In this document: positions 25,969 through 37,534 of the stretch, piece by piece
Position numbering within the stretch: the stretch's first letter is position 1
Layout: each line of letters begins with the position of its first letter
Assembly: GCF_004025585.1 (NCBI RefSeq)
Contig: NZ_QTZO01000011.1
Coordinates: forward strand, 1 to 64,000
Direction of reading: 5' to 3'
DNA length: 64,000 bases
From: Pseudodesulfovibrio sp. S3
GTDB lineage: Bacteria; Desulfobacterota; Desulfovibrionia; Desulfovibrionales; Desulfovibrionaceae
The notes under the pieces: generated by a model
What the model was told of the DNA's origin: nothing
What the model saw: only the letters and a program-made list of their open reading frames with translations
Databases searched by the model: none
Translations under genes and position numbers: made by a program

Positions 25969-28176
25969 ATGTCAGGCCCCATCACCTCACCACGCGAAAT
26001 CCTCTCCTCTGTCTTCGGCTTCACCGAGTTCATCGGGTTGCAGGAACCGATCATCGACAACACCATGAGCGGCGGCGACTCGCTGGTGCTCATGCCCACG
26101 GGCGGGGGCAAATCGCTCTGCTACCAGATTCCTGCCATGCTCAGGAACGGGGTGGGAATCTGCGTGTCCCCGCTGATCGCGCTCATGCAGGACCAGGTGC
26201 AGGGGCTGACCCAGATGGGCGTCCGCGCCGCCTGCCTCAATTCCTCGCTGGACCCGGATACGGCCTACGACATCGAACAGATGCTGGTAAACGGCCAGCT
26301 CGACCTGCTCTACGTGGCCCCGGAACGGCTGTGCAAACCCGGCTTTCTCGATCTGCTCTCCCAAAGCAGCCCGGCCCTGTTCGCCATTGACGAGGCGCAC
26401 TGCGTGTCCCAGTGGGGGCACGATTTCCGACCCGAGTACATGCAGCTTTCCATCATCAAGGAACGTTTCCCCCATGTGCCGCGCCTGGCCCTGACCGCCA
26501 CCGCTGACAAGCCCACCCAGGCGGACATCATCCGCAACCTGCAACTGGAGCAGGCAAAGGTCTTCGCCACCGGATTCGACCGGCCCAACATCACCTATTC
26601 GGTGCTGCCCAAGAAGAACGCCACCACCATGCTCAAGCGGTTCATCACCGACAACCACCCCGGAGACGCGGGCATAGTCTACCGCTTGAGCCGCAAGAAG
26701 GTGGATTCGACCGCCGAATTCCTGCAAAAGAACGGATTCACCGCCCTGCCCTACCACGCGGGGCTGTCCTCGCAGGTCCGCTATGAAAACCAGGACCGGT
26801 TCATGCGCGAGGAAGGCGTGATCATGGTGGCCACGGTCGCCTTCGGCATGGGCGTGGACAAGCCCAACGTACGCTTCGTCTGCCACCTGGAACCGCCAAA
26901 ATCCCTGGAAGCCTACCATCAGGAAACAGGCCGCGCCGGACGTGACGGCCTGCCCGCCTCGGCCTGGATGTGTTACGGCATGCAGGATATCGCGGTGCTG
27001 CGCTCCATGATCGAATCGGGCGAGGCCAATGAGACGCGAAAACGGGTGGAGCACGCCAAGCTCGGATCGCTGTTCGCCTTTCTGGAAACCGCCGGTTGCC
27101 GCCGCCAGTCCCTGCTGGGGTATTTCGGGGAACACATACAGCCGTGCGGCAACTGCGACAACTGCCTCAGTCCGGTGGACACATGGAACGGCACCGAGGC
27201 CGCGCAAAAGGCCCTGTCCAATATTTTCCGCACCGAACAGCGGTTCGGCGTCAACCATCTGGTTCAGGTGCTGACCGGGGCCGAGACCGACGCCATCAAG
27301 CGGTTCGGGCACCAGCGGGTGTCCACCTACGGCATCGGCAAGGACCTGAGCCAGGATGAATGGAAATCGGTCTACCGCCAGCTGCTGGCCTCGGGCCTGG
27401 TCTCTGTCGACATGGAACGGTTCAACGCCCTGACCCTGAACGAGCGGTCCTGGCCCGTGCTCAAGGGCGAGCAGGAAGTCAGGCTGCGCACCGACCCGGT
27501 CATGCCCAGGCAGACCAAAAAGAAGACGCGGCGCACTGCGGCCCTGGCCGAGGATATCCTGACCTCATGGGAGGCCGAAGCCCTGTTCGACCGGCTGCGC
27601 GACCTGCGCCTGAAGGTCGCCGAAGCGCAGTCCGTACCGCCCTATGCCATTTTCGCGGACAAGACCCTGCTGGAATTCGTCCGTTACCGCCCGAAAGACC
27701 TCAGAGACCTGGGATGCATGTCCGGGGTGGGCACGAACAAGCTCAACCATTATGGCGAAGCCTTTCTGACCTGCATGAAGGAACATGAGGCGGAACACGG
27801 ACGCCCCGCGACCATCCCCGAGATTCCCGACGAGTTGCGCGAAAGACACGAGAAAAGCATGATCAGGGATCAGGAGCTTTCCGCCACGGCCCAGACCTCT
27901 CTGGATCTGTTTATCGAGCTGGGAGACTTGGACCGGGTGGCCGAGAAGCGCGGCCTCAAACCGGCTTCGATCTGGAACCATCTGGGTCAGGCCGCGCGGC
28001 TGGGCAGGGTCGATTATCTGGACGTGGTCAGCCTGCCCGATGATGAACTGAAGACCGTGGTCAACACCCTCAAGGATTTCCAGGCCCGGGGCATCGTTTC
28101 CATGACCCCGGTGTTCGAGGCCCTGGACAAACACTATTCCTTTGATTTGCTCCGGTTCCTCAGGGCAAGCCTGTAA
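25969..28176 (+). CDS. recQ: ATP-dependent DNA helicase RecQ
   Basis: This 735-residue helicase unwinds DNA 3' to 5' in recombination and repair. Motif I is seen in [15 protein letters not shown] and motif II as DEAH in [19 protein letters not shown]. Motif VI is [14 protein letters not shown]. The RQC zinc site shows C-x2-C in CGNCDNC. An HRDC-like domain (about residues 530-610) and a C-terminal helical HTH_40-type extension (about 640-735) follow. It is longer than E. coli RecQ (about 610) because of this tail. The ATG at 25969 matches the family N-terminus. The 3' end overlaps the convergent GNAT gene by 17 bases. Confidence 0.95.
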   Translation: MSGPITSPREILSSVFGFTEFIGLQEPIIDNTMSGGDSLVLMPTGGGKSLCYQIPAMLRNGVGICVSPLIALMQDQVQGLTQMGVRAACLNSSLDPDTAYDIEQMLVNGQLDLLYVAPERLCKPGFLDLLSQSSPALFAIDEAHCVSQWGHDFRPEYMQLSIIKERFPHVPRLALTATADKPTQADIIRNLQLEQAKVFATGFDRPNITYSVLPKKNATTMLKRFITDNHPGDAGIVYRLSRKKVDSTAEFLQKNGFTALPYHAGLSSQVRYENQDRFMREEGVIMVATVAFGMGVDKPNVRFVCHLEPPKSLEAYHQETGRAGRDGLPASAWMCYGMQDIAVLRSMIESGEANETRKRVEHAKLGSLFAFLETAGCRRQSLLGYFGEHIQPCGNCDNCLSPVDTWNGTEAAQKALSNIFRTEQRFGVNHLVQVLTGAETDAIKRFGHQRVSTYGIGKDLSQDEWKSVYRQLLASGLVSVDMERFNALTLNERSWPVLKGEQEVRLRTDPVMPRQTKKKTRRTAALAEDILTSWEAEALFDRLRDLRLKVAEAQSVPPYAIFADKTLLEFVRYRPKDLRDLGCMSGVGTNKLNHYGEAFLTCMKEHEAEHGRPATIPEIPDELRERHEKSMIRDQELSATAQTSLDLFIELGDLDRVAEKRGLKPASIWNHLGQAARLGRVDYLDVVSLPDDELKTVVNTLKDFQARGIVSMTPVFEALDKHYSFDLLRFLRASL

Positions 28177-28660
28177 GGGGCAAAACGAATTTCTGTTCCA
28201 TGATCCTGGCACCCCAGCCGTCGCCTTCCACCTCTGCAGTCAAACGGAACCCGTTGCGCTCATAGAGCGTCCGGGCCGCGTCCAGACCGGCAAAAGTCCA
28301 AAGATGGACTGCCTCGAATTCCCGGCTGCGGCAAAAATCCATGGCCCGGCCCAATAACCGGGAGCCGATGCCGTGTCCCTGACATGCTTCGGACACGATG
28401 AACCAGCGCACACGGGCCTGTCCCGCCCCGTGCCGGCTGCCGTCCACGGCCACGGCACCCGCGAAGTCGTCGCCCAGCCCCGCCCACCAGAAACCGTCAC
28501 ACTGCGGATTGAATCCGGTGATGAATTCCGACAACTCGCGGGATACCTGGGCCTCGAAACGGTGGTCGAACCCCCAGTTACTACTGTAATAGGCCGCGTG
28601 ATGCCGCACCACGTCTTCCGTGATGCCGGGACTGTACGGATGAATGACACACTCTTTCAT
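28160..28660 (-). CDS. GNAT-family N-acetyltransferase
   Basis: This 166-residue GNAT protein has the acetyl-CoA-binding motif A in [19 protein letters not shown] (Q-x2-G-x-G), followed by [20 protein letters not shown] of motif B. The substrate is unknown. It is divergent from the MarR gene, and their starts flank one long palindrome. Related organisms often carry MarR and GNAT as a fused protein, and here they are separate but adjacent. Confidence 0.88.
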   Translation of the reverse strand: MKECVIHPYSPGITEDVVRHHAAYYSSNWGFDHRFEAQVSRELSEFITGFNPQCDGFWWAGLGDDFAGAVAVDGSRHGAGQARVRWFIVSEACQGHGIGSRLLGRAMDFCRSREFEAVHLWTFAGLDAARTLYERNGFRLTAEVEGDGWGARIMEQKFVLPLTGLP

Positions 28661-28670
28661 GTCCTGTTCA

Positions 28671-28707
28671 TGGGCAAATAGGTTGACTTTGTCAACCTAT
28701 TTGCCCA
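28671..28707. promoter_or_regulatory. 17-bp-arm palindrome, candidate MarR operator
   Basis: Arms 28671-28687 and 28691-28707 are exact reverse complements around TTT, with GGTTGAC/GTCAACC at the centre. The palindrome lies 11 bases before each of the divergent start codons. A MarR dimer bound here would block both genes. Confidence 0.7.
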
Positions 28708-28717
28708 AAATACGCTC

Positions 28718-29146
28718 ATGACGACCCCATCCCAGATCGACCGATTCCGGCATTTCAACCGGTTCTATACGAACTATCTCGGCCTGCTGGCGGATACCAT
28801 GTACAATAGCCCGGTCAGCCTGACGGAGGCCCGCGTCCTGTTCGAGATGGACAAGGTCCCGGGTTCGTCAGCCAGAGACCTGCGCAGCCGCCTCGGCCTG
28901 GACAAGGGATATGTCAGCCGGATTATCAAAGGTTTCATCAGGCAGGGATGGGTGGAGACGACACCGTCAAAAAAGGATGCCCGGATCAAGAAAATGACCC
29001 TGACTGACAAGGGGGCCCGACTCATGGCCTCGCTGCACCGACAGGCCGCTGGCCAGGCGCAAGGAGTCCTCGCCCGCCTGGACGAACGCACCCGAGACAG
29101 ACTGCTCGCCGCCATGGCGGACATAGAAGGAATTCTCGTCGGTTAG
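28718..29146 (+). CDS. MarR-family transcriptional regulator
   Basis: This 142-residue winged-helix regulator has the MarR core: [40 protein letters not shown] (helix-turn-helix), then the wing [21 protein letters not shown]. It probably represses itself and the divergent GNAT gene through the palindrome at 28671-28707. The ligand is unknown. The copper ATPase gene follows on the same strand after 70 bases. Confidence 0.9.
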   Translation: MTTPSQIDRFRHFNRFYTNYLGLLADTMYNSPVSLTEARVLFEMDKVPGSSARDLRSRLGLDKGYVSRIIKGFIRQGWVETTPSKKDARIKKMTLTDKGARLMASLHRQAAGQAQGVLARLDERTRDRLLAAMADIEGILVG

Positions 29147-29216
29147 TCCCTTGCCAAAGGGCGGTTCCATGCGCATTATATGCCGCGAGGGTAACACGAA
29201 ACGGGACAATTTATAC

Positions 29217-31703
29217 ATGAAAAGAACAACGGCACAGATCAAGGGCATGCATTGCGCAGCCTGCTCAGGACGCATCGAGCGCGTGGTCGGAACCATGAAC
29301 GGCGTGGACACGGTCAGCGTGAACCTGGCCGCTGAGACCATGGACCTCTCCTTTGACCCGGACGCCATAACCGAACAGGCCGTGGGTGAACGCATCAAGG
29401 AACTCGGCTTCGAGGCCGAGTTCGCCAATGACAGCGGCCTCGCGAACCTGGACCTCGACCTGGGCGGCATGCACTGCGCCTCCTGCTCGGCCCGCATCGA
29501 ACGCGTGGTCGGGAACCTGGACGGCGTGGACTCGGCCACGGTCAATCTGGCCGCGGAGACCGGCCACTTCTCCTTCGACCCGTCCCAGGTCTCCCGCAGG
29601 GTCATCCGCCAGGCCATTGCCGACGCCGGGTTCACCTCCGAAGTGCGGGTCGACGGTGCCAATATCTTCGAACAGCGCCGCCGCGAGGCAGAGGATCGTC
29701 TGACCGCACAACGCCGGGCGTTGATCCCCGCCTTCCTGTTCGCCCTGCCCCTGCTCATCCTGTCCATGGGCCACATGTGGGGCATGCCCCTGCCCTCCTT
29801 CCTCGACCCCATGCATTCGCCCCTGACCTTTGCCCTGGTCCAGCTGGGACTGACCCTGCCCGTGGTCCTGACCGGGCGGAACTTCTATCTCCAGGGCATC
29901 CCGGCCCTGCTCCGGGGCGGCCCGAACATGGACTCCCTGGTGGCCATGGGCACGGGCGCGGCCTTTCTCTATTCCCTGTGGAACACCATTGCCCTGGCCC
30001 TGAACCTGGGCGACCCGCACATGCTGGCCATGGACCTCTATTATGAATCCGCAGCCGTGCTCATCGCCATGATCTCCCTGGGCAAATATTTCGAGGCCCA
30101 CAGCAAGCTCAAGACCTCGGACGCCATCCGGGCCCTGATGAAGCTCGCCCCGGACACGGCCACCCTGCTCAAGGGGTCTGAACAGACGACCATCCCGGTG
30201 GATGAGGTGGAGCCGGGCGACCTGCTCCTGATCAAACCCGGCGAGCGCATCCCGGTGGACGGCACGGTCACCGACGGTCGGTCATCCGTGGACGAGTCCA
30301 TGCTCACCGGCGAACCCATGCCCGTGGGCAAGACCGCAGGCGACACCGTGGCGGGCGGCACGTTCAATGCCTCGGGTGCGCTGACCATCAAGGCCGAGCG
30401 CGTGGGGGGCGACACCATGCTGGCCCGGATCATCAAACTGGTGCAGGAAGCCCAGGGGTCCAAGGCACCCATCGCCAACCTGGCAGACACCATCAGCTAC
30501 TATTTTGTGCCCTCGGTCATGGCCGTTGCCCTGATCTCCGGCCTGGCCTGGTATTTCATCGGCGATGCAGGCTTCCCGTTCAGCCTACGCATCTTCGTGG
30601 CGGTCATGGTCATTGCCTGCCCATGCGCCATGGGGCTGGCCACGCCGGTCTCCATCATGGTCTCCGCCGGACGGGGCGCGCAGCTCGGCGTGCTCATCAA
30701 GTCGGGCCGGGCCCTGCAGGAAGCGGGCGGACTGGACACCGTGGTCTTTGACAAGACCGGCACCCTGACCCACGGTCGGCCCGAAGTGGCGGCCATCACC
30801 ATGGTCCGGGGCACCATGGCCCAGACCGAAGCGATCTATCTGGCCGCAGCCGCCGAGAGCCAGAGCGAGCACCCCCTGGCCCAGGCCATGGTCCGACACG
30901 CAAAGGAAAAGAACCTCGACCCGCCTGCACCGGACAGCTTCGAGGCCATCCCCGGCAAAGGCATCAAGGCGACCATCGATTACCGCGAGGTCATGATCGG
31001 CAACTGGGCCTTCATGCAGGAGCACGGGCTTGATTTCGGCGAGGACGGCTTTGCCGAAGAGGCCGTGGGACACTATGAGAACCAGGGCGCGACCGTGGTC
31101 TATTTCGCCTCCGAGAACAAGCTCAACGCCCTGTTCGCCATTGCCGACGAGATGCGCGACGAGACCCCTGAGGTGGTGGCCGCGCTGAAGAAAGAGGGTC
31201 TGACCCCGATCATGCTGACCGGCGACAACGAAGTGAACGCGCGCGTGGTGGCGGACCGGGCCGGTATCGACACGGTGATCGCAGGGGTCATGCCCGACCG
31301 CAAGGCCGAAGAGGTGACCCGGCTCCAGAACGAGGGACGCAAGGTGGCCATGGTGGGCGACGGCATCAACGACGCGCCTGCGCTGGCCAAGGCGGACATC
31401 GGCATTGCCATGGGTTCCGGCATCGACGTGGCCGTGGAATCCGGCGACGTGGTGCTCATGCAGTCGAACCTGCGCGGCCTGCTCACGGCCCTGCGCCTGT
31501 CGCGGGCGACCATGAGCAACATCAAGCAGAACCTGTTCTGGGCGTTCGCCTTCAACGTCATCGGCATCCCGGTGGCGGCAGGGGTGCTGCACCTGTTCGG
31601 CGGCCCCACCCTCAACCCCATGATCGCGGGCACGGCCATGGCCATGAGCTCGGTGACCGTGGTGTCCAACGCACTCAGGCTGCGGTTCTTCAAGGGGGAC
31701 TAG
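29217..31703 (+). CDS. copA: Copper-translocating P1B-type ATPase
   Basis: This 828-residue inner-membrane ATPase exports Cu(I). Two N-terminal heavy-metal domains carry GMHCAAC and GMHCASC. The transmembrane metal site is Cys468-Pro-Cys470 in [11 protein letters not shown], and the phosphorylated Asp is residue 512 in DKTGT. TGE (LTGEPMPVG) and [10 protein letters not shown] are present. The ATG at 29217 starts [14 protein letters not shown] CopZ-like chaperone gene follows two genes later, supporting a copper detoxification cluster. Confidence 0.96.
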   Translation: MKRTTAQIKGMHCAACSGRIERVVGTMNGVDTVSVNLAAETMDLSFDPDAITEQAVGERIKELGFEAEFANDSGLANLDLDLGGMHCASCSARIERVVGNLDGVDSATVNLAAETGHFSFDPSQVSRRVIRQAIADAGFTSEVRVDGANIFEQRRREAEDRLTAQRRALIPAFLFALPLLILSMGHMWGMPLPSFLDPMHSPLTFALVQLGLTLPVVLTGRNFYLQGIPALLRGGPNMDSLVAMGTGAAFLYSLWNTIALALNLGDPHMLAMDLYYESAAVLIAMISLGKYFEAHSKLKTSDAIRALMKLAPDTATLLKGSEQTTIPVDEVEPGDLLLIKPGERIPVDGTVTDGRSSVDESMLTGEPMPVGKTAGDTVAGGTFNASGALTIKAERVGGDTMLARIIKLVQEAQGSKAPIANLADTISYYFVPSVMAVALISGLAWYFIGDAGFPFSLRIFVAVMVIACPCAMGLATPVSIMVSAGRGAQLGVLIKSGRALQEAGGLDTVVFDKTGTLTHGRPEVAAITMVRGTMAQTEAIYLAAAAESQSEHPLAQAMVRHAKEKNLDPPAPDSFEAIPGKGIKATIDYREVMIGNWAFMQEHGLDFGEDGFAEEAVGHYENQGATVVYFASENKLNALFAIADEMRDETPEVVAALKKEGLTPIMLTGDNEVNARVVADRAGIDTVIAGVMPDRKAEEVTRLQNEGRKVAMVGDGINDAPALAKADIGIAMGSGIDVAVESGDVVLMQSNLRGLLTALRLSRATMSNIKQNLFWAFAFNVIGIPVAAGVLHLFGGPTLNPMIAGTAMAMSSVTVVSNALRLRFFKGD

Positions 31704-31792
31704 GGAAGGACTTTTTTGTCTTGCAACTTCCCCGGCCTTCTGTATGAACAAGGCTTTGTCCGTTCACCATGTAATTTCATACCGGAGTTGAA

Positions 31793-32221
31793 ATGAAGAA
31801 AATAGCCCTCCCGCTGGTATTCCTGGCCCTTCTCGGACTCTGCGCCCCGGCACTGGCACAGTCCTGGAATCTGTCCGCCCTCAAGGCCCAAGCCGCCAAG
31901 GCCGTGCCCGACGGGCAGATGACCAACGCCTCGGCGGACGATGCAGGAGCCTTCGTAAGCATACAGGCCGGCGACCTCAACTACCAGTTCACCCTGGCCT
32001 CCGATCAGGACCCGCAAATGGCGGATGCCGAGCAACTGGACTACCAGGGCCGCACAGCCTATTTCTTCGAAGCCATGCCCGGTTCCGGCGGACTGATGAT
32101 CCTGCTCGACACGGAAAAGAGCCTGACCATCCTGCTGATGCCCGGCATGGAATCGGAAACCGACCTGACCGCCGCCGACATGACCGCCATTGTGGACAAC
32201 ATGGACCTTGAAGCGCTGTAG
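31793..32221 (+). CDS. Exported hypothetical protein in the copper cluster
   Basis: This 142-residue protein has a signal peptide (MKKIALPLVFLALLGLCAPALA). I do not recognise a domain. The mature part is acidic and rich in Ala and Met (about nine Met), with no Cys or His clusters. A Met-rich periplasmic protein between copA and a copper chaperone gene could bind copper, but this rests on position and composition only. A GGAG site precedes the ATG. Confidence 0.7.
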   Translation: MKKIALPLVFLALLGLCAPALAQSWNLSALKAQAAKAVPDGQMTNASADDAGAFVSIQAGDLNYQFTLASDQDPQMADAEQLDYQGRTAYFFEAMPGSGGLMILLDTEKSLTILLMPGMESETDLTAADMTAIVDNMDLEAL

Positions 32222-32274
32222 CCTCGGAGCCCGAAGCCAAAACCGGCACCAACTCAGAAACAAGGAGCGACCCT

Positions 32275-32472
32275 ATGCCCGTCATCAAAGTCAAAGGCAT
32301 GAGCTGCCAGCATTGCGTGAAATCCGTGACCGAAACCATGGAGAAAATCGGGGCAACCGACGTGTCCGTCGACCTCCTGTCCGGCGACGTGACCTATGCG
32401 GAAAACACGCCCATCGACATGAACGTCATCAAGGATGCCATCACCAAGATCGGCTTCGAGTACGTAGGCTAA
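32275..32472 (+). CDS. copZ: CopZ-like heavy-metal-associated (HMA) chaperone
   Basis: This 65-residue single HMA domain has the metal site GMSCQHC and the usual ferredoxin-like fold pattern (VKSVTETMEKI, VSVDLLSGDVTY). Such proteins carry Cu(I) to the P1B ATPase in the cytoplasm. AAGGAG lies just before the ATG. Its position after copA supports the role. Confidence 0.88.
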   Translation: MPVIKVKGMSCQHCVKSVTETMEKIGATDVSVDLLSGDVTYAENTPIDMNVIKDAITKIGFEYVG

Positions 32473-32476
32473 ACGC

Positions 32477-33394
32477 TTGAACCCCTCCCTGATCGGCGCT
32501 GCCTGCGCCCTGCTCGCAACCCTGATCTGGTCCGGGAATTTCATCGTGGCCAGGGGGCTGGGGGACATGGTCCCGCCCGTCACCCTGGCCGCATTGCGCT
32601 GGGCCACCGCGACCTGCTTCATCCTGCCGTTTTCCCTGCCCGTCATGTGGCGGGAGCGGCAACGCATTGTCCGGCACCGGCGTCACCTGTTCGCCTCCGC
32701 CCTGATCGGCGTGACGGTATTCAACACCGTCATCTACACGGCAGCCCACACCACCGAGGCATTGAACATGTCGCTCATTGCCACCACCACGCCGGTCTTC
32801 GCCATAATTCTGTCCCGAATATTTCTGGGAGAGCCGCTGACAATGCCGCGCATGGCAGGTATGTCCGTGGCCGTGGCGGGCATTGTCGCCCTGGTCACCC
32901 GCGGCGATTTCGGGGCGCTGCTGGAACTGGAATTTCGGATCGGCGACCTGTGGATGCTCCTGGCCGGACTCCTCTGGGCAGTATACTCCATCATTCTCAG
33001 GAAAAAACCGACCGACATGACCCAGGCCGCCTACCTCGGCTCCACCTTCCTCATCGGTGTGCTCCCGCTCATTCCGGCCGCCCTCCTGGAACAGACACTG
33101 GCCCCCCAGTGGAACATGACGCTGCCGGTTCTGGGGTCCATACTCTACATCGGCCTCGGGGCTTCACTCATATCGTACATGCTCTGGACCCGGGCCGTGA
33201 CCGCCATCGGGCCGGTGAATGCATCGCTGATATATTACTCGCTGCCGCTCTTTTCCGGCATCGAGGCGTACCTTTTTCTGGGAGAACCCATTACCTGGAT
33301 TCACCTGACCTCATTCCTGCTCATCGTGGGCGGCATCGTCCTGGCGACACATCCCAGGTTCAATCGGCAAGCAAGGGCAACTCGCCCTGAATAG
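32477..33394 (+). CDS. EamA/DMT-superfamily exporter
   Basis: This 305-residue membrane protein has ten predicted helices and two EamA repeats. The first repeat begins LLATLIWSGNFIVARGL and the second begins GDLWMLLAGLLWAVYSIILRK. Members export amino acids or metabolites; the substrate is unknown. The start is TTG, 5 bases after the copZ stop, with a TAGG site inside the preceding coding end. The 3' end overlaps the convergent methyltransferase gene by 35 bases. Confidence 0.87.
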   Translation: MNPSLIGAACALLATLIWSGNFIVARGLGDMVPPVTLAALRWATATCFILPFSLPVMWRERQRIVRHRRHLFASALIGVTVFNTVIYTAAHTTEALNMSLIATTTPVFAIILSRIFLGEPLTMPRMAGMSVAVAGIVALVTRGDFGALLELEFRIGDLWMLLAGLLWAVYSIILRKKPTDMTQAAYLGSTFLIGVLPLIPAALLEQTLAPQWNMTLPVLGSILYIGLGASLISYMLWTRAVTAIGPVNASLIYYSLPLFSGIEAYLFLGEPITWIHLTSFLLIVGGIVLATHPRFNRQARATRPE

Positions 33395-33875
33395 CCCCTT
33401 CGAGACGCAGCAACCACTTTTTCATTTCAATGCCGCCCCCGGCGGAAAAACCGGTCATGGCACCGTTCGCGCCCACCACACGGTGGCAGGGATAGATGAC
33501 GGGAAAGGGGTTGGCCGCCATGGCCCGGCCCACTGCCTGCGCCCCGCCGGGCCTGCCCAGACGCGCGGCAAGTTCCCCATAGGTCCGGGTGGTACCGGGC
33601 GCTATCAGCCGGAGTTCCTCAAGGGTGGCCCGCTGAAATTCGCTCACCCCGGAGAAATCCAGGGGGAGTTCCGGCCAGTCCGGCGGTCCGCCCGCCTCGT
33701 ATCTGGCCAGGGCCTCTGCCAGGAGCCGGGCATGTTCTGAAGGATTTTCGGACATGGACACCTCACCGGGACGGTGCAGCTGAATCCCGCGAATCAAGGT
33801 CCCCGCCCAGTGCAGACAGAGGACAAGCTGCCCGGTTCCGACACATTCCATACGCTGATCATTTCCATCCATCAT
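33360..33875 (-). CDS. Methylated-DNA--protein-cysteine methyltransferase (Ogt/MGMT type)
   Basis: This 171-residue suicide repair enzyme transfers the alkyl group from O6-alkylguanine to its own Cys130 in the PCHRVVG motif. The recognition helix segment TTRTYGELAARLG and AVGRAMAANPFPVIYPCHR are present. The N-terminal domain (LVLCLHWAGTLIRGIQL) is included by starting at 33875. The start codons overlap the stop of the upstream radical SAM gene (ATGA), so translation is coupled. Confidence 0.92.
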   Translation of the reverse strand: MMDGNDQRMECVGTGQLVLCLHWAGTLIRGIQLHRPGEVSMSENPSEHARLLAEALARYEAGGPPDWPELPLDFSGVSEFQRATLEELRLIAPGTTRTYGELAARLGRPGGAQAVGRAMAANPFPVIYPCHRVVGANGAMTGFSAGGGIEMKKWLLRLEGAIQGELPLLAD

Positions 33876-34858
33876 ACGTCCTCCCCCGGTCCGAATCCGG
33901 CCTCGAACCACGCAGGCGGACCGAGTTCGGCCCGGTTCCGCTTGCCCTGCCATAGGTTGTTTTGCTCGAAATGGTCCCGCACAGCATTGTGCAGCCGACG
34001 CATGTTGCCCGCCCACTCCGGCGCGACCAGTTCCCCCTGCGCCGGGTTCCCGTTGAGACGGTGGATGACGGTCTTCGGGTCAAGGCGCATGACCGCCTCC
34101 CCAAGCCAGGACAGATATTCGTCTTGGGTGGGCGGGGTGTACCGCCCCTCCTCGAACCACCTGGACAGTTGGGTTCCCCGGCAGACGAACAGGTTATGAA
34201 ACTTGATGCCGCGCACGGGCAACGCATTGACGAAATCCACGGTGGTCAGCAGCTCCTCCAACCCCTCGCGGCCATCCGGGGCGGGCAGTCCGGCCATGAC
34301 GTGCGCCACCACAGTCAGCCCCCGTTCCGCAGCGGCCCCGGCGGCCTCGGCAAAGGCGGCACTGTCGTGACCCCTATTTATATGTATCAGGGTGGCGTCG
34401 TTCGAAGACTGCAACCCCAGCTCCAGGAATATCTCGCCCAGGCCGAGCCGTTCCTTTTGCGCGGCCAGAAGATCGAGCTTGGCCGCATCCAAACAGTCGG
34501 GCCGGGTGCCCAGCGCAAGGCAGGTGAGACCGGGCAGCCCGTCAAGTCCGGCCAGGGCATCGGCCAGCTTCTCGACGGGACCGAACGTGTTGGAGTAGGA
34601 TTGCAAATAGGCGGTGAAAAGCGAAAGACCGTGCTTTTTCACGTGGATGTCCCGCCAAAAATCCCATTGCTCCGCAATGGAAAGCCCTTTTTCGAGAAAA
34701 CCGGACCCGGACCCCATGGGGTTGCAGAACACACAGCCGTGCCGAGAAAGAGTTCCGTCCCGATTGGGGCAGGAAAACCCGGCGTCCAGAGGGATTTTCT
34801 GAACCCTGCGGCCGAACCGCTGACGCATATAAGTGGACAGTCCGAAGGTGCGCTGCAT
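33872..34858 (-). CDS. TIGR01212-family radical SAM protein (YhcC-like)
   Basis: This 328-residue radical SAM enzyme shows the family signature STYMRQRFGRRVQKIPLDAG and then a cluster motif in CPNRDGTLSRHGCVFC, a wide-spaced form typical of TIGR01212. Later conserved blocks are LELGLQSSNDATLIHINRGH and HVMAGLPAPDG. Its reaction is unproven. The ATG at 34858 aligns with the family start, although no good ribosome site is visible; 34927 is an alternative. Confidence 0.88.
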   Translation of the reverse strand: MQRTFGLSTYMRQRFGRRVQKIPLDAGFSCPNRDGTLSRHGCVFCNPMGSGSGFLEKGLSIAEQWDFWRDIHVKKHGLSLFTAYLQSYSNTFGPVEKLADALAGLDGLPGLTCLALGTRPDCLDAAKLDLLAAQKERLGLGEIFLELGLQSSNDATLIHINRGHDSAAFAEAAGAAAERGLTVVAHVMAGLPAPDGREGLEELLTTVDFVNALPVRGIKFHNLFVCRGTQLSRWFEEGRYTPPTQDEYLSWLGEAVMRLDPKTVIHRLNGNPAQGELVAPEWAGNMRRLHNAVRDHFEQNNLWQGKRNRAELGPPAWFEAGFGPGEDV

Positions 34859-35000
34859 CTGTTTTTTAGAAAAAGTTGAGAAAAAGTACCCAAACCGACA
34901 ATGGCGTATTGCTAGACCGGGTTTCATTTGGTACGAATCATCAGTTGATAATGTACGCTAGCGCAGAAGTTCCCCCAAGGGAAGCGCGTTTCACGCATAG

Positions 35001-36083
<1,083 letters not shown>

Positions 36084-36114
36084 CCGGCTCGATATGACCA
36101 AACAACGGGTATCC

Positions 36115-36155
36115 GAAAGCGCACGATTGCCAGAATTCCGCAATTGTGCGCTTTC
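36115..36155 (+). terminator. Hairpin between mreB and mreC, possible attenuator
   Basis: GAAAGCGCACGATTGC (36115-36130) pairs with 36140-36155, with a single G-T pair, around a 9-base loop. No T-run follows. It may therefore be a processing or attenuation site that lets mreB outrun the downstream genes rather than a full terminator. Confidence 0.55.
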
Positions 36156-36177
36156 ATAAGTTGGCAGGGGAAACAAC

Positions 36178-37062
36178 ATGAGAGGACAAAAAAGACTCGC
36201 CATCCTCATCGTGGCCTGCCTGTTCGTGTACCTGTCGCTGTACACCTGGAACCTGCGCACCGGCCACCTGGATGCCCTGTCCAGCTACACCGGCCTGGAC
36301 ATCTCCGGGGTCGTGCTGCGCCCCGGCATATGGGTCTCGGACAAGGTGTCGGACTTCTGGAACCGCTATATCTATCTGGTGGGACTCAAGCAGGAGAACG
36401 ACGCCCTGAAGGAAGAGGCCTCGAACCTGCGGCGCACCAACATGCTCATGAATGCCCAGGCCAGCTCTGCCAAACGACTGGAGGCCCTTCTGGGTTTCAC
36501 CCCCCCCGACCAATGGACCTTCTCCGGGGCACGCGTCATCGGGCACCGCATGGGTCCGGTGGGTGTTCTGGACACGCTGACCGTGGACAAGGGCCGTGCG
36601 GAAGGCGTGGTCGACGACATGCCCGTGGTCTCTCTGAGCGGCGTGGTCGGCCGCATCCTGCGCACCGGAGCCGCCACCTCCACGGTCCTGCTCCTGACCG
36701 ATCCCAACAGCCGCATCGCGGTCATCGGAGAAAAGAACCGGTCGCCGGGCATGCTCTCGGGTCAAGGGTATGGAAAGCAGCTTCTGCTGCGCTACATCAA
36801 CCTGAACGCAATCATTGATCCGGACGAACTGCTGCTTTCTTCCGGCCTGTCCGGCATCTATCCCAAGGGACTGCCCGTAGCCCGTGTGACAAAGATCCAG
36901 CGGTCGGACATATCCCTGTTCCTGACGGTCCTGGCCGAGCCGCTGGTGGACATGTCCGGCCTTGAAGAGGTGCTCCTCCTCAATCGGGAACCGGATTCTC
37001 CGGCAGAAGAAAACGGCCCCCCTGCCCAGAAGGAGGATGTTGACGGTGCGTCCGACCAATAG
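36178..37062 (+). CDS. mreC: Rod shape-determining protein MreC
   Basis: This 294-residue protein has one N-terminal transmembrane helix (about 7-25), a short coiled coil (about 65-105) and the periplasmic MreC beta domain. It shows ARVIGH, LTVDKGRAEGVVDDMPVV and LLLTDPNSRIAVI. It scaffolds PBP2 and RodA. The last 17 bases overlap mreD. Confidence 0.95.
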   Translation: MRGQKRLAILIVACLFVYLSLYTWNLRTGHLDALSSYTGLDISGVVLRPGIWVSDKVSDFWNRYIYLVGLKQENDALKEEASNLRRTNMLMNAQASSAKRLEALLGFTPPDQWTFSGARVIGHRMGPVGVLDTLTVDKGRAEGVVDDMPVVSLSGVVGRILRTGAATSTVLLLTDPNSRIAVIGEKNRSPGMLSGQGYGKQLLLRYINLNAIIDPDELLLSSGLSGIYPKGLPVARVTKIQRSDISLFLTVLAEPLVDMSGLEEVLLLNREPDSPAEENGPPAQKEDVDGASDQ

Positions 37063-37534
37063 CGTCCTGACCATCCTGTGGTGGTCCATCTACACAGTTC
37101 TCGGCATATGGGCACAGCGAACCCTGCCCGGCATAGATTTTTTTGCCCCCGGCATCATCCTCTCCCTGCAGGAGGAGGAGAGCGGGCAACGCACCGCATT
37201 GCTGGGCCTGATCTGGATTCTGCTCGTTGAAGGAACGGGCAGTCTGCCTTTCGGCTATGGGCTGGCATGGTATGGACTGCTGATCGCCTTCTATTTCATG
37301 GGCCGCTGGTTGTTCGAAGCCCGATCCTTCCTGTTCATGGGCCTGATAGGCATTGGGTTGGGCCTCCTTCATCCCGCACTGGTCTATGGCCTCTCCTCGC
37401 TGGTAAACCTGCAGGTGAACCTGAAGCCCATCTTCATTCAGGGGGCCATGCAGGCCGTGGCCTTTCCGCTGATCTGGACCATTGCAGACTATTTCTACCC
37501 CAAAAGACTGAGGCAGGATGTCAAACCTCTATAA
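37046..37534 (+). CDS. mreD: Rod shape-determining protein MreD
   Basis: This 162-residue integral membrane protein has about five helices, the usual size for MreD. Sequence conservation in this family is weak and the call rests partly on its place between mreC and mrdA. The GTG at 37046 has AAGGAGG nine bases upstream; an ATG at 37037 abuts that site and is less likely. The end overlaps mrdA by 17 bases. Confidence 0.88.
   Translation: MRPTNSVLTILWWSIYTVLGIWAQRTLPGIDFFAPGIILSLQEEESGQRTALLGLIWILLVEGTGSLPFGYGLAWYGLLIAFYFMGRWLFEARSFLFMGLIGIGLGLLHPALVYGLSSLVNLQVNLKPIFIQGAMQAVAFPLIWTIADYFYPKRLRQDVKPL

Noticed and set aside
30601-30660. Copper ATPase region considered as the partner of the CsoR-family regulator
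   Set aside because: The regulator lacks the copper-ligand His and lies 24 kb away beside sulfur genes. No CCC/GGG dyad was seen before copA.
31713-31735. GGGAAG/CTTCCC pair after copA as a terminator
   Set aside because: The stem is short, the loop long, and the T-run lies inside the loop rather than after the stem.
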